Positions 26,741 through 35,287 of a DNA stretch of 64,000 nucleotides are shown piece by piece. The first letter of the stretch is position 1. Each line of letters starts with the position of its first letter. The stretch covers positions 806,001-870,000 of the forward strand of contig JAYRJL010000001.1 in NCBI GenBank assembly GCA_041906305.1, in the 5' to 3' direction. The DNA comes from SHVZ01 sp041906305. GTDB lineage: Bacteria; Pseudomonadota; Alphaproteobacteria; SHVZ01. Made by a program: the position numbers and the translations under genes. The notes under the pieces were generated by a model. The model did not search any database, was not told the origin of the DNA, and saw only the letters and a list, made by a program, of their open reading frames with translations.

Positions 26741-27358
26741 TCAGAGAAAACCGAGCGACCGAAGTTCCTGCTCGAGCTGCGTCGGCGAACGGAAGTGGAT
26801 ACCGTGAATGCCGACAGCATTCGCGCCCTCTACGTTCTTTGGAACATCGTCGATGAAGATGGCATCTTTGGGGTCGACGCCGTAGCGCGAGCAGAGAAGC
26901 TGGTAGATGCGTGCTTCAGGCTTCAGCATCTTCTCGTCGCCCGATACCACGATACCGCGGAAGCGCTGGAAGAACGGAAAGCGCTTGAAGGTCGGCTTGA
27001 AGGTTTCGCCCGAAAAGTTGGTGAGCGCGTAAAGCGGGACGTTCCTCGCATGCAACCGCTCTAGGATGTCGACCGTGCCCTGGACCGCGTTCGGAATCAT
27101 CTCGTCGAATCCCGGCAGCCAGGCGCGGATGAGATCGGCCTTGTCCGGATGGCGCGAGATCGCCTCCGCCTCCGCGTCGGCGAAGCTGCGGCCGGCGTCC
27201 TGCTGATGATTCCATTCAGGAGGACAGACCTCGGTGAGGAAATGCTCGCACGCCTCGGCGTCGGGGATCAGCCGGCGATAGAGATTGCGCGGATCCCATT
27301 CGAGGAGAACGCCGCCGAGATCGAAGATGACGACGGAGCGGCGGCCGGCGGCGGTCAT
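26741..27358 (-). CDS. HAD-superfamily hydrolase (YihX-like)
   Basis: The 205-residue product has all HAD motifs: FDLGGVLLEWD (motif I, nucleophile Asp12 and the second acidic position replaced by Gly), LTNFS (motif II), Lys in EKMLKPEARIY (motif III) and FIDDVPKN (motif IV). The Asp-Leu-Gly-Gly-Val pattern is shared by YihX-type sugar phosphatases and some haloacid dehalogenases; the former is more likely, but the substrate is unknown. The gene is 67 bp upstream of gcrA on the same strand. Confidence 0.85.
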   Translation of the reverse strand: MTAAGRRSVVIFDLGGVLLEWDPRNLYRRLIPDAEACEHFLTEVCPPEWNHQQDAGRSFADAEAEAISRHPDKADLIRAWLPGFDEMIPNAVQGTVDILERLHARNVPLYALTNFSGETFKPTFKRFPFFQRFRGIVVSGDEKMLKPEARIYQLLCSRYGVDPKDAIFIDDVPKNVEGANAVGIHGIHFRSPTQLEQELRSLGFL

Positions 27359-27441
27359 GAAGAGCGTCCATTACAGTTTTGTGAAAGCGGGGCGGGATCA
27401 TAGTCAGGCCGGGCCGCAACGCCAGCATGCTAAGGTTGCTG

Positions 27442-27468
27442 TTGCGGTCTCCCTGGTTCGGCTATGAT
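27442..27468 (+). promoter_or_regulatory. Possible promoter for the sulfide dehydrogenase pair
   Basis: TTGCGG (27442-27447) and TATGAT (27463-27468) lie 23 bp ahead of the c-type cytochrome start. The 15-bp spacing is short, so the match is tentative. Confidence 0.3.
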
Positions 27469-27490
27469 CCACGCGCGTTAAGGGGGTCTC

Positions 27491-27784
27491 ATGAAAATCC
27501 ACATAATAATGGCGGTAATATGGATGTTCGCCGGGATGCCGGCGTCGGCGCAGACGGCCGACGTCTCGATCCTCGCGTCGACCTGCTCCGGCTGTCATGG
27601 CGCCAACGCCGACGGCTCCGGCGGCATCCCGGGCCTCAAGGGGCAGCAGCAGGTCTATCTCGCCCAGCAGCTGAAAGCCTTCAAGGCCGGCAGTCGGCCG
27701 GCGACGGTGATGAACCGGCTGGCCAAGGGCTATTCCGATGAAGAGATCGCCGGGCTCGCCCTTCATTTCTCGCGGCTGAAGTAG
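27491..27784 (+). CDS. Small c-type cytochrome, probable FccA-like subunit
   Basis: The 97-residue product has a signal peptide (about 1-20, ending ASA) and one heme site CSGCH (32-36), with a possible axial Met in ATVMNRL. It belongs to class I cytochrome c. Its stop is 10 bases before a flavocytochrome c sulfide dehydrogenase flavoprotein, so it most likely accepts the flavoprotein's electrons in the periplasm. AAGGGGG precedes ATG 27491. Confidence 0.85.
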   Translation: MKIHIIMAVIWMFAGMPASAQTADVSILASTCSGCHGANADGSGGIPGLKGQQQVYLAQQLKAFKAGSRPATVMNRLAKGYSDEEIAGLALHFSRLK

Positions 27785-27794
27785 GGAGACAGAG

Positions 27795-29063
27795 ATGACC
27801 CGGTTCACACGCCGCAGCTTCATCGCCAGCGCGTCGGCCACCCTCGGCCTTCCCGCGATCGCCTACGGCCAGTCGGCGGCGCGCGTCGTCGTCATCGGCG
27901 GCGGCTTCGGTGGCGCCACGGCGGCCCGATATCTCAAGAAGGCCTCGCCGCAGCTCAACGTCACGCTGGTCGAACCGAACCGCCGCTTCGTGACCTGCCC
28001 TTACTCGAACCTCGTGATCGGCGGCTGGCGGAAGCTCGACACGATCAGCTTCGGCTACGACAAGCTCGCGAAGGCCGGGATCACGGTCGTGCACGACACG
28101 GCCGCCGCGATCGAGCACGACCAGAAGCGCGTCCGCCTCGCCGGCGGACGCATGATTCCCTACGACCGCCTGATCGTCTCGCCCGGCATCGATCTTCGGT
28201 GGGGGGCGATCGCCGGCTACGACGAGAAGGCGGCGCAGGCGATGCCGCATGCGTGGAAGGCAGGCGAGCAGACGCTGCTGCTGCGCCGCCAGCTCGAGGC
28301 GATGCCCGATGGCGGCCTGTTCGTGATGGCGGCGCCGGGCAATCCGTTCCGGTGCCCGCCGGGTCCGTATGAGCGGGTCTCGATGGTCGCAAGCTACCTC
28401 AAGCAGTCGAAGCCGCGATCGAAGATCCTGGTCCTCGATGCCAAGGAGAACTTCTCCAAGCAACCGCTGTTCCAGGATGCCTGGGCGAAGCTCTATCCGG
28501 GCATGGTCGAATGGGTGCCGGTCGGCAAGGACGGCAAGGTGGTGAAGGTCGACGCGAAGGCGAAGACGCTGGAGACCGAGTTCGGCCAGGTGCACAAGGC
28601 CGCGGTCGCCAACGTGATCCCACCTCAATTCGCGGGTCGGATCGCGCGCGACTCAGGTCTCGCCGACCAGTCCGGCTGGTGCCCGATCGAGCCGATGAGT
28701 TTCGAATCTAAGCTGATCAAAGGCGTCCATGTCGTCGGCGACGCGACCATCGCCGCGCCGATGCCGAAGTCTGGCTTCGCCGCCAACAGCCAGGCGAAGG
28801 TCGCGGCCGCAGCCGCCGTCGCCATGCTTCAGGACAAGGCGTTCTCACCGGTTGGCATGGTCAACACCTGCTACAGCCATGTCGGCAAGGACTACGCGAT
28901 CTCGGTCGCCAACGTCTTCCGCGTGACGCCGGACCGCGGCTTGATCGAGGTCCCGGACTCGGGCGGCACCAGCCCGCGCCAGTGGGAAGACGAGAACCGC
29001 CGGCTCGAATCCGTCTACGCGGACGGCTGGTACGCCAGCATCACCGGCGACATGTTCGGCTGA
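27795..29063 (+). CDS. fccB: Flavocytochrome c sulfide dehydrogenase flavoprotein
   Basis: The 422-residue product has a Tat signal (TRRSF, 5-9), the Rossmann VVVIGGGFGGATAARYL (31-47) and VTCPYSN with Cys68 at the position that carries covalent FAD in the Allochromatium enzyme. Cys187 (FRCPP) and Cys359 (NTCYS) match the redox-active disulfide pair. The enzyme oxidises sulfide to polysulfide/S0, passing electrons to the small cytochrome just upstream. It could act on other sulfur compounds; direct evidence is lacking. A terminator hairpin follows. Confidence 0.9.
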   Translation: MTRFTRRSFIASASATLGLPAIAYGQSAARVVVIGGGFGGATAARYLKKASPQLNVTLVEPNRRFVTCPYSNLVIGGWRKLDTISFGYDKLAKAGITVVHDTAAAIEHDQKRVRLAGGRMIPYDRLIVSPGIDLRWGAIAGYDEKAAQAMPHAWKAGEQTLLLRRQLEAMPDGGLFVMAAPGNPFRCPPGPYERVSMVASYLKQSKPRSKILVLDAKENFSKQPLFQDAWAKLYPGMVEWVPVGKDGKVVKVDAKAKTLETEFGQVHKAAVANVIPPQFAGRIARDSGLADQSGWCPIEPMSFESKLIKGVHVVGDATIAAPMPKSGFAANSQAKVAAAAAVAMLQDKAFSPVGMVNTCYSHVGKDYAISVANVFRVTPDRGLIEVPDSGGTSPRQWEDENRRLESVYADGWYASITGDMFG

Positions 29064-29072
29064 GAAGCGAAA

Positions 29073-29112
29073 CGCCCCGCCGATCGGATCGGCGGGGCGC
29101 GCTCGTCACTGA
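29073..29112. terminator. Hairpin between fccB and DUF1476
   Basis: A perfect 10-bp stem CGCCCCGCCG/CGGCGGGGCG (29073-29082 with 29090-29099) closes a 7-base loop. On the minus strand it is followed by GTTTCGCTTCTC, so it may better terminate the minus-strand gene than the plus-strand one. Confidence 0.6.
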
Positions 29113-29127
29113 ATTCAGGCGAGACGA

Positions 29128-29448
29128 CTATTCCTTGATGAGCTGCTCGCGGGCCTGGACGGTGAAGCCTTCGAGCTCCTTGCGGATGCGGTGCTCGCTT
29201 GCATCGACGCCCTTCGCCTTCATGTCGGCCATCGCCTTCCCGACGATGTCGTCGTCGCCCGGCTTCGACATGTCCTCGACGACCAGCGACTTCGCGTAGG
29301 CGTCGGCCTCGGCGCCCTTGAGGCCGAGCTGGCTCGCGACCCACTGACCCAGCAGCTTCGCCCGCCGCGCCATCACCTTGAAGCGGAATTCCTCGTCGTG
29401 CTGGAACTTCCTCTCGGCGTCCTTCTTGCGGTCGTCAAAGCCGGTCAT
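29128..29448 (-). CDS. ATPase inhibitor subunit zeta (DUF1476)
   Basis: The 106-residue, highly charged helical product matches DUF1476: TGFDDRKKDAERKFQHDEE at the N-terminus and ARRAKLLGQWVASQLGL following. In Paracoccus this family is subunit zeta, whose N-terminus blocks hydrolysis by F1-ATPase. The F1Fo genes are not in this window. AGGAG precedes ATG 29448. Longer open frame rejected because it lacks any family match. Confidence 0.9.
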   Translation of the reverse strand: MTGFDDRKKDAERKFQHDEEFRFKVMARRAKLLGQWVASQLGLKGAEADAYAKSLVVEDMSKPGDDDIVGKAMADMKAKGVDASEHRIRKELEGFTVQAREQLIKE

Positions 29449-29528
29449 CGAGCCACTCCTGGGGATTATTGGGGATTGAAGCTTGGCATCTGACTTAATG
29501 GCTGCGAGGGGCCTCGGCAAGAGGCGGG

Positions 29529-30596
29529 TCAGGCGCGGTTTTCGAGCCATCGGATTCCGAGCACGCCGCCGAATACGATGCCGGCGACCGCGATGAACGA
29601 ACCGACAGCCAGGGTCGAGAGTCCCGACAGTCCTTGGCCCACGGTGCATCCGAGCGCCAGCACGCCGCCGAAGCCCATCAGCATGCCACCGACCATGTGA
29701 CGGATCAGATCATGGGTGTCGCTGAATCCTTCGACACGGAAGCTGCCGGAAAGGATCGCCGCGATGAAGGCACCCGCGATCACGCCGCCGACCGTCGCCG
29801 CTCCGAAGCTGAGGCTCGCGCCGGTGAAGAACATCAGGAACTGCAGCCCGTCGCCGATTGGGGCGACGAAGGAGAGGCTCGCGACCTGCATCGGCTCGAA
29901 CGGATCACGCGCCGCCCAGGTCGTCGCCGCCCAGGCAGCGGGGATGACGAGCCCTATGATCACCGCGGCTGCGAGAAGGGCACGGTCGCGGCGCAACGAT
30001 GGCGAGGCCAGCGCCCAGATCGCGAAGGCGAGGCCGATCACAATCGCGAGGGCGATGCGCAGCGGGCCGAGGCCGAGCCCGGTGGCGCGCGCGACGAGGT
30101 CGGGCAGCCCCTGGGAGGTGACGCCGATGCCGCGAAGGTTGATCTGCGTCGCCTGCTCGAACGGGCGGCGGAGGGGGGCGATCAAGCCGCGCAAGGTCAT
30201 CAGGGCCGTGATCGCGAGCACGATCACGGCCACGAGGCTTTTCAGATTGCCGGCGCCGGTACGCACGAGGATGCGGCTGCCGCAGCCGCCGGCGAGCACC
30301 ATGCCGAACCCGAACGCGGTGCCTCCGGCGATCGCGCCGAGCCAGCCCAGGACCGGCGTCCGGTAGATCGACTTCGAGAGGTCGGCGATCCCCAGGACCT
30401 CGAGGAACTGGCTTCCCAGCAGCGCGACCGCGACCGACAGAACGCCGGCCCGGGCGCGGCGGGAGTCGCCCATCAGGACGACGTCCGAGATCGCCCCCAT
30501 GGTGCAGTAGTTGCTGCGCTGGACGGCAGCGCCGAAAATCATGCCGAACGCGAAGCCGAGGGCGATAACTACGTATCTCGGTTGTAATTCTTCCAC
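29529..30596 (-). CDS. YeeE/YedE family sulfur transporter (TsuA-like)
   Basis: The 355-residue integral membrane protein has about nine hydrophobic helices and three conserved Cys motifs: NYCTMGA (Cys31), GGCGSR (Cys105) and LGCTVGQG (Cys317), the three that relay thiosulfate in TsuA. It likely imports thiosulfate or a related sulfur compound. The start is GTG 30596, with GAGGGGGA just upstream; the longer open frame is rejected. It is divergent from a TusA gene, the usual YeeE/YeeD pairing. Confidence 0.85.
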   Translation of the reverse strand: MEELQPRYVVIALGFAFGMIFGAAVQRSNYCTMGAISDVVLMGDSRRARAGVLSVAVALLGSQFLEVLGIADLSKSIYRTPVLGWLGAIAGGTAFGFGMVLAGGCGSRILVRTGAGNLKSLVAVIVLAITALMTLRGLIAPLRRPFEQATQINLRGIGVTSQGLPDLVARATGLGLGPLRIALAIVIGLAFAIWALASPSLRRDRALLAAAVIIGLVIPAAWAATTWAARDPFEPMQVASLSFVAPIGDGLQFLMFFTGASLSFGAATVGGVIAGAFIAAILSGSFRVEGFSDTHDLIRHMVGGMLMGFGGVLALGCTVGQGLSGLSTLAVGSFIAVAGIVFGGVLGIRWLENRA

Positions 30597-30673
30597 GACT
30601 CCCCCTCGGCAAGCGCGATTGCTTCGCCTATATAGCTGTATCGGCTGTTTCTTTCGCCGCAAGGGGAGCAACC

Positions 30674-30904
30674 CTGGACGTCACCACCCTAGATGCCCGC
30701 GGGCTTACCTGCCCGTTGCCGGTCCTGAAGGCCAGGAAGGCGCTTCAGGGGTTGCCGCCCGGCGGGCGGCTGCGGGTGCTTGCGACCGACCCTGGCGCTG
30801 TCGGCGACTTCCGGGCGCTGTGCGAGGCGGCCGGTCACACGCTGATCGCGTGGAACGAGGCCGACAAGGTCTTCACCTTCGATCTGCAGAAGAAGACGGA
30901 CTGA
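30674..30904 (+). CDS. TusA family sulfurtransferase (apparent CTG start)
   Basis: The 76-residue product reads LDARGLTCPLPVLKARKAL, the TusA/YeeD hallmark with the persulfide Cys13 in a CPxP motif. No ATG, GTG or TTG lies in frame before this motif; the only well-placed codon is CTG at 30674, with AAGGGGAG five bases upstream. The first usual start (TTG 30716) would remove the active Cys. Together with the divergent YeeE-type transporter it forms a sulfur uptake/relay pair. Confidence 0.75.
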   Translation: MDVTTLDARGLTCPLPVLKARKALQGLPPGGRLRVLATDPGAVGDFRALCEAAGHTLIAWNEADKVFTFDLQKKTD

Positions 30905-30932
30905 CGTCCGTCCTCTTCTCGAGACCTCCAGC

Positions 30933-32162
30933 CTACTTCGCGCGCAGCTCGGCGTTCACGCGCTCGATCACGATCGCCGGGTCGCCCGGCTTCATGCAGC
31001 TCGGACCGAAGACGACCAGGCCGTCGCGGACCTTGGCGTGGTTGGCGTGCACCGACGGGTTGCCGTCCTGCAGGCGCTTGACCAGGTCGCGCGCCGAGAA
31101 GCCCAGCACGTCCTCGTCGATCGCGAGCTCGACCGCGGGCGCGCCCTTGTACTTCTTGTCGACGAGCGTGACCGTCGCACCCTTCACGCCCTTGAGGCCG
31201 TCGGCGACTTCCTTGCAGAGCTTGAGGTAGCGCGCATGACGCTCGTCGGAGTTCTCGTCGAGGAAGAACTTGAGCGCGGTCAGCAGCCCGACGATCTCCT
31301 CCTTGCCGCATTTCGACGCGCGGCCGATGCCGCTGGCCGGAAAGCCAACGAGCTTGTGCTTGTCGAACAGCGAGGCCGGCGGGGTCCACTGCTCGAAATA
31401 GGTATCGTGGTCGAGCTGCTGGAGGGCGGCCGACTGGATCAGGTCGCGCCTGCCGCAGAGGATGCCCGAGGCCTGCGGGCCGCCGATCGCCTTGCCGCCG
31501 GAGAAGGCGACGAGGTCGGCGCCCTCGGCGATGAACTTCTTCAGGTTCTCGGCCGGCGGCAGCTGGCCGGCGGCATCGACGATCACCGGCACGCCGCGGC
31601 GATGGGCCAGCGCCACGATCTCCTTCAGCGTCGGCTCGCTATGCGCCTGCGCAACCCAGAGGACGGCCGCGGTCTTGTCGGTGATGGCGGCGTCGTATTC
31701 CCACACCTGCGCGTCGCGGACGCCGGCGCCCGAGAAGCGGTCGGGAATGCCGACCTCGATCAGCTTGGCGCCGGCCTGCGCGACGGCGTGGTCGTACATG
31801 TTGCGATGGCTGCGGGCCATCACGACCTCGTTCGGCATGCCGGTCGTATCGGGCAGGCGATTCATCTTCGCCGGATCGAGGCCGGCGAGGCACGCCGCCG
31901 ATCCCAGCATCAGCGCGGCCGACGCACCCGCGGTGATGTAGCCCGCCTCGGCGCCGGTCGCTTCGGCGATCACCTCGCTAGCACGGCCCTGGAGTTCGGC
32001 CAGATCGACGCACCACTGGGATGCCTCCGCCATCGCCTCGGCGACCTCGGGCCGCATGATGCCGCCGGTCAGCCGGGTCGAGGGACCCGAGGCGTTGACG
32101 ATCGTGCGCAGACCGAGGCGCTGATAGACGTTCTCGTTGGAACGGGACGGGGACTTGCTCAT
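30933..32162 (-). CDS. SelA-fold PLP-dependent enzyme
   Basis: The 409-residue product has the SelA-like fold: N-terminal GLRTIVNASGPSTRLTGG, Asp196 in VIVDAAGQ and the PLP Lys224 in FSGGKAIGGPQASG. Relatives include selenocysteine synthase and D-glucosaminate-6-phosphate ammonia-lyase (DgaE), so it probably acts on a hydroxy-amino acid or amino-sugar acid instead of Ser-tRNA (no selB or tRNA-Sec is seen). ATG 32162 overlaps the M81 gene stop (ATGA). It is the last gene of the minus-strand 37.7-30.9 kb cluster. Confidence 0.85.
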   Translation of the reverse strand: MSKSPSRSNENVYQRLGLRTIVNASGPSTRLTGGIMRPEVAEAMAEASQWCVDLAELQGRASEVIAEATGAEAGYITAGASAALMLGSAACLAGLDPAKMNRLPDTTGMPNEVVMARSHRNMYDHAVAQAGAKLIEVGIPDRFSGAGVRDAQVWEYDAAITDKTAAVLWVAQAHSEPTLKEIVALAHRRGVPVIVDAAGQLPPAENLKKFIAEGADLVAFSGGKAIGGPQASGILCGRRDLIQSAALQQLDHDTYFEQWTPPASLFDKHKLVGFPASGIGRASKCGKEEIVGLLTALKFFLDENSDERHARYLKLCKEVADGLKGVKGATVTLVDKKYKGAPAVELAIDEDVLGFSARDLVKRLQDGNPSVHANHAKVRDGLVVFGPSCMKPGDPAIVIERVNAELRAK

Positions 32163-33619
32163 TTGGTGCTCCAGGGATCGGCCTCGAAGGGCCACATCGG
32201 CTTCTTGCGCTTGGTGTAGGTGATACGACGCGGATCGCCGGCGAGCGCGCCCGGACCATCCGAGTAGAGGATCTGCTTCGCCACCGGCCCGAAGCCGGAG
32301 ACGAAGTGGTTGGTCGATTTGACCACGAGGATGTGCGTCTTCAGCGGGTCGATGCCGACCGCGCGGAACAGGTCGGGGTGGTAGGCCTGGACGCGGTTCG
32401 AGGACAGCACGACGCCGATCCCGTCGACGTCGATGCCGGCCATGTCGCCCATGTCGAAGAAGGCGTCGCCGAACGGCTGCTTGAAGCCGCGGACGAGGCC
32501 GACGACCTTGACCTTGGCGTCGACCGGCTCGCCCGAGGTCAGCCCGACCTTGCCGCCGAAGCGGAGATCGAGCATGCCGCCGACGCCGGCGGCGAAGCAG
32601 AGCTTCACCGCGCCCGGATCCCAGATCGGCGCATTGGCGACGCTTTTCATGCCGCGCTTGCGCATGAGATGGACGAAGTAGGTCGAGTCCGACGGCGCGC
32701 CGCCGCCGGCATTGTCGGCCGGATCGGCGATGACGACCGGGCTCTCCTTGATCTTGAGCGCCTCGTCGAGGGCCTCGTCGGGGGTGAGCAGCTTGGTGGT
32801 CAGCGCGTCGCGCTTCTCCCAGATCTCGCGGCCGAGCTCGGCGGCGACCTTGTCGCCATGGGCCTTGTCGTCGTCGGTGACGACCAGGACCTTGCTGCCG
32901 AGATCCTCGACGTCGCCATAGGCGAAGCCGTGGACGAGCGAGATCGAGAGGATGCGGTCCTTGCCTTCCATCGCCTTGATCTTGTCGACCAGGCCGCGCG
33001 CCGGCTGGCGCGTCGGGCGGAACGGCACCAGCATCCGGCAGTCGTAGACGCTGGAGACCGGCTTCACCTCGCCGCGCGCGGTCCTGATCAGGATGTCGAG
33101 CAGCTCGTCGCCGCGCTCGAGGAAGTCCGTGTGCGGGTATTCCTTCATGATCACGATGGCGTCGGTGTTCCGCACCATCTGGTCGGTCAGGTGGCAATGC
33201 GGGTCGATCTCGATCCCGACCGCGACCTTGGGCCCGACGATCTTCCGCACCCGCTCGACGATGTCGCCCTCGCAGTCGTCGTAGCCGTCGGCCGCCATGG
33301 CGCCGTGAAGCGCCAGCGCCACGATGTCGACCGGCATCGCCGCCTTGAGCTCGGAGAGCAGCTGGTCGCGCAGCTCCTCGTAGACCGACTTGACCGTGCG
33401 GCCGGCCGGCATCGCCAGCGCGTGCAGGCCTTCGATCACCTCGATGTTCGATGTCCGGGCGACCTTGCGCGCCGCGAAGGTCGGACCCGACATGAAGCTC
33501 GGCTCGTCCGGATGCTTCCCCGCCTCGGCGAAGAAGGTCTCCTTGTAGAGCGCCATGTCGGTCGGCATCGGCGAGAAGGTGTTGGTCTCCGTCGCCAGGG
33601 CCCCGGTGAAGATGCGCAC
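32159..33619 (-). CDS. M81 family metallopeptidase (MlrC/microcystinase-like), copy A
   Basis: The 486-residue product has the M81 N-terminal domain with the zinc-site region DPHCH (Asp139, His141, His143) and YPHTDF (His163), followed by the MlrC C-terminal domain with ADNAGGGAPSDSTYF (about 285-299). MlrC hydrolyses microcystin breakdown peptides; other members' substrates are unknown. No signal peptide, so cytosolic. It overlaps the SelA-like gene by four bases and lies 12 bases after a close paralogue. Confidence 0.9.
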   Translation of the reverse strand: MRIFTGALATETNTFSPMPTDMALYKETFFAEAGKHPDEPSFMSGPTFAARKVARTSNIEVIEGLHALAMPAGRTVKSVYEELRDQLLSELKAAMPVDIVALALHGAMAADGYDDCEGDIVERVRKIVGPKVAVGIEIDPHCHLTDQMVRNTDAIVIMKEYPHTDFLERGDELLDILIRTARGEVKPVSSVYDCRMLVPFRPTRQPARGLVDKIKAMEGKDRILSISLVHGFAYGDVEDLGSKVLVVTDDDKAHGDKVAAELGREIWEKRDALTTKLLTPDEALDEALKIKESPVVIADPADNAGGGAPSDSTYFVHLMRKRGMKSVANAPIWDPGAVKLCFAAGVGGMLDLRFGGKVGLTSGEPVDAKVKVVGLVRGFKQPFGDAFFDMGDMAGIDVDGIGVVLSSNRVQAYHPDLFRAVGIDPLKTHILVVKSTNHFVSGFGPVAKQILYSDGPGALAGDPRRITYTKRKKPMWPFEADPWSTK

Positions 33620-33631
33620 TTGAGACGGCTC

Positions 33632-35092
33632 CTAGCGGGTCGTCCAGGGATCCGCATCGAGCGGCCAGATCGGCCGCTTCACCCGTGTGTAGGGCACCTT
33701 CTTGAAGTCGCGCGGCAGCGCGCCGGGACCGTCGGAGTAGAGCACCTGCTTGGCGATCGGGCCGAAGGCTCCGTGGAAATGGTTGGTCGACTTGACCACG
33801 ATCACGCGCTTGGATTTGAGGTCGACGCCGAGATTGGTGAAGAGGTCGGTGCCCAGCGCCTGGGTGCGGATCGAGATCAGCGCCACGGTGATGCCGTCGA
33901 ACTCGATCGAGGCCGCATCGCCGAGATCGACCACGGCGCCGGAGAAGGTCTGCGTCGCCTTCTTAACGCATTTGATGACCTTGACCTTGGCGTCGATCGG
34001 CTCGCCCGAGGTCGGGCCCATCTTGCCGCCGAAGCGGAGCTGGAACTCGGCACCGTCGCCGGCCGCGTGGCACATCTTGACCGCGATCGGATCCCAGATC
34101 GGCCCGAGGGCGACGTTCTTGACGCCGCGCTTGCGCAGGAGCTCGAGGAAGAAGGTCGAGTCCGACGGCGCGCCGCCGCCCGCGTTGTCCGCCGGCTCGG
34201 CGACCACGGCCGGACCGCCCTCGACCTTGAGCGCCGCATCGAGCGCACCTTCGAGGCTCAGGAAGGCCGGGCGCACGGTGTCGCGCATCGCGATCAGCTC
34301 TTCGCCGAGCTGCTTCGCGATCTTGTCGCCGAGCGCCTTGTTGTTGTCGGTGACGACCAGCATCTTGGTGCCGAGGTCGGGCACGTCGGCGTAGGGATAG
34401 CAGTGGACCATCGAGATCGAGAGGATCCCGTCCTTGCCTTCCATCGCCTTGAACTTGTCGACGAAGCTCCGCATCGGCTCGCGCGAGGTCGGGTAGGAGT
34501 TGATCATCCGGCAGTCGAAGACGCTCTGCACGGGCTTGATCTTGCCGACGGCGGTGTCGGCGATGATCTGCACCAGCTCCTCGCCGCGCTCGGCGAAGTC
34601 GGTGTGCGGGAACTCCTTGAAGCAGATCATCGCGTCGGTCGACTGCAGCATGGCGTCGGTCATGTGGCAGTGCGGATCGAGCTCGGCGCCGATCGGCACC
34701 TTCGGTCCGACGATCTTGCGGATCCGCTGGAGCAGGTCGCCCTCGCAGTCGTCGTAGCCGTCGGCGACCATGGCGCCGTGCAGGCCCATCAGCACGATGT
34801 CGACCGGCATCGCCGCCTTCAGCTGGTCCAGGATCTCCTCGCGGAGCCCCTCGTAGGCCTCGCGCGTCACCGTGCCGGCGGGTTCGGCGAAGGTGCAGGT
34901 ACCCTCGACGACCTCCCAGTTCGACAACTTGGCGCGCTTGCGGGCGGCGGCCAGCGGCGCGGTGAAGAGCTTGGGGTAGTCCGGGTGCTTGCCGGCCGGC
35001 GCGTAGAACGACTCCTCGAACTCCGTCCGGCTGGTCAGCATCGGCGAGAAGGTATTGGTCTCGGTCGCCAGCGAGGCGGTGAAGACGCGCAT
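33632..35092 (-). CDS. M81 family metallopeptidase (MlrC/microcystinase-like), copy B
   Basis: This 486-residue protein is a full-length paralogue of copy A with all presumed zinc residues at identical positions (Asp139, His141, His143, His163). By hand count about 104 of the first 170 residues are identical without gaps. The shared signature ADNAGGGAPSDST is retained. It precedes copy A by 12 bases on the same strand; the pair most likely arose by tandem duplication. Divergence in the rest suggests different substrates, not simple redundancy. Confidence 0.9.
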   Translation of the reverse strand: MRVFTASLATETNTFSPMLTSRTEFEESFYAPAGKHPDYPKLFTAPLAAARKRAKLSNWEVVEGTCTFAEPAGTVTREAYEGLREEILDQLKAAMPVDIVLMGLHGAMVADGYDDCEGDLLQRIRKIVGPKVPIGAELDPHCHMTDAMLQSTDAMICFKEFPHTDFAERGEELVQIIADTAVGKIKPVQSVFDCRMINSYPTSREPMRSFVDKFKAMEGKDGILSISMVHCYPYADVPDLGTKMLVVTDNNKALGDKIAKQLGEELIAMRDTVRPAFLSLEGALDAALKVEGGPAVVAEPADNAGGGAPSDSTFFLELLRKRGVKNVALGPIWDPIAVKMCHAAGDGAEFQLRFGGKMGPTSGEPIDAKVKVIKCVKKATQTFSGAVVDLGDAASIEFDGITVALISIRTQALGTDLFTNLGVDLKSKRVIVVKSTNHFHGAFGPIAKQVLYSDGPGALPRDFKKVPYTRVKRPIWPLDADPWTTR

Positions 35093-35228
35093 AGCCTGGG
35101 ATCCTTAAGGCAAATCAGTGCGGGGCCGCACGCTATCATCGCCTGCATATGGCCGCCAAGCCACTGAGGTAGCGTGATGATTTCTCATAAGAAAACCAGC
35201 CTCGCCGTTAACCGGTCATAAACCGCAG

Positions 35229-35253
35229 GGAACTAAAACTGTGCCCGCGCCTT
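35229..35253 (+). promoter_or_regulatory. Possible EcfG-type general-stress promoter
   Basis: GGAAC (35229-35233) and CCTT (35250-35253) are 16 bp apart, matching the alphaproteobacterial EcfG layout GGAAC-N16/17-CGTT with one mismatch. It lies 34 bp ahead of the small membrane protein at 35288. Confidence 0.3.
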
Positions 35254-35287
35254 CCCGGCGCAGCGATCAAATCCGAGGTGTCGTGTC

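Noticed and set aside
30716..30904. 62-residue TusA from TTG 30716
   Set aside because: It would lack the CPxP active-site cysteine; the upstream CTG with a ribosome site is better.
27491..30904. A complete sox thiosulfate-oxidation locus
   Set aside because: No soxXA, soxYZ, soxB or soxCD genes are present.
30933..32162. Selenocysteine synthase (selA)
   Set aside because: No selB, selD or tRNA-Sec in the window and the fold is shared by other PLP lyases; two copies also argue against it.
30933..33197. 754-codon open frame across SelA-like and M81 genes
   Set aside because: Only the part from 32162 down matches a family; upstream it is out-of-frame M81 sequence.
32306..35167. 953-codon plus-strand open frame
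   Set aside because: It lies antisense to both M81 genes, is Arg/Asp/His/Val-rich and non-family-like, and arises from the high-GC codon bias of the real genes.
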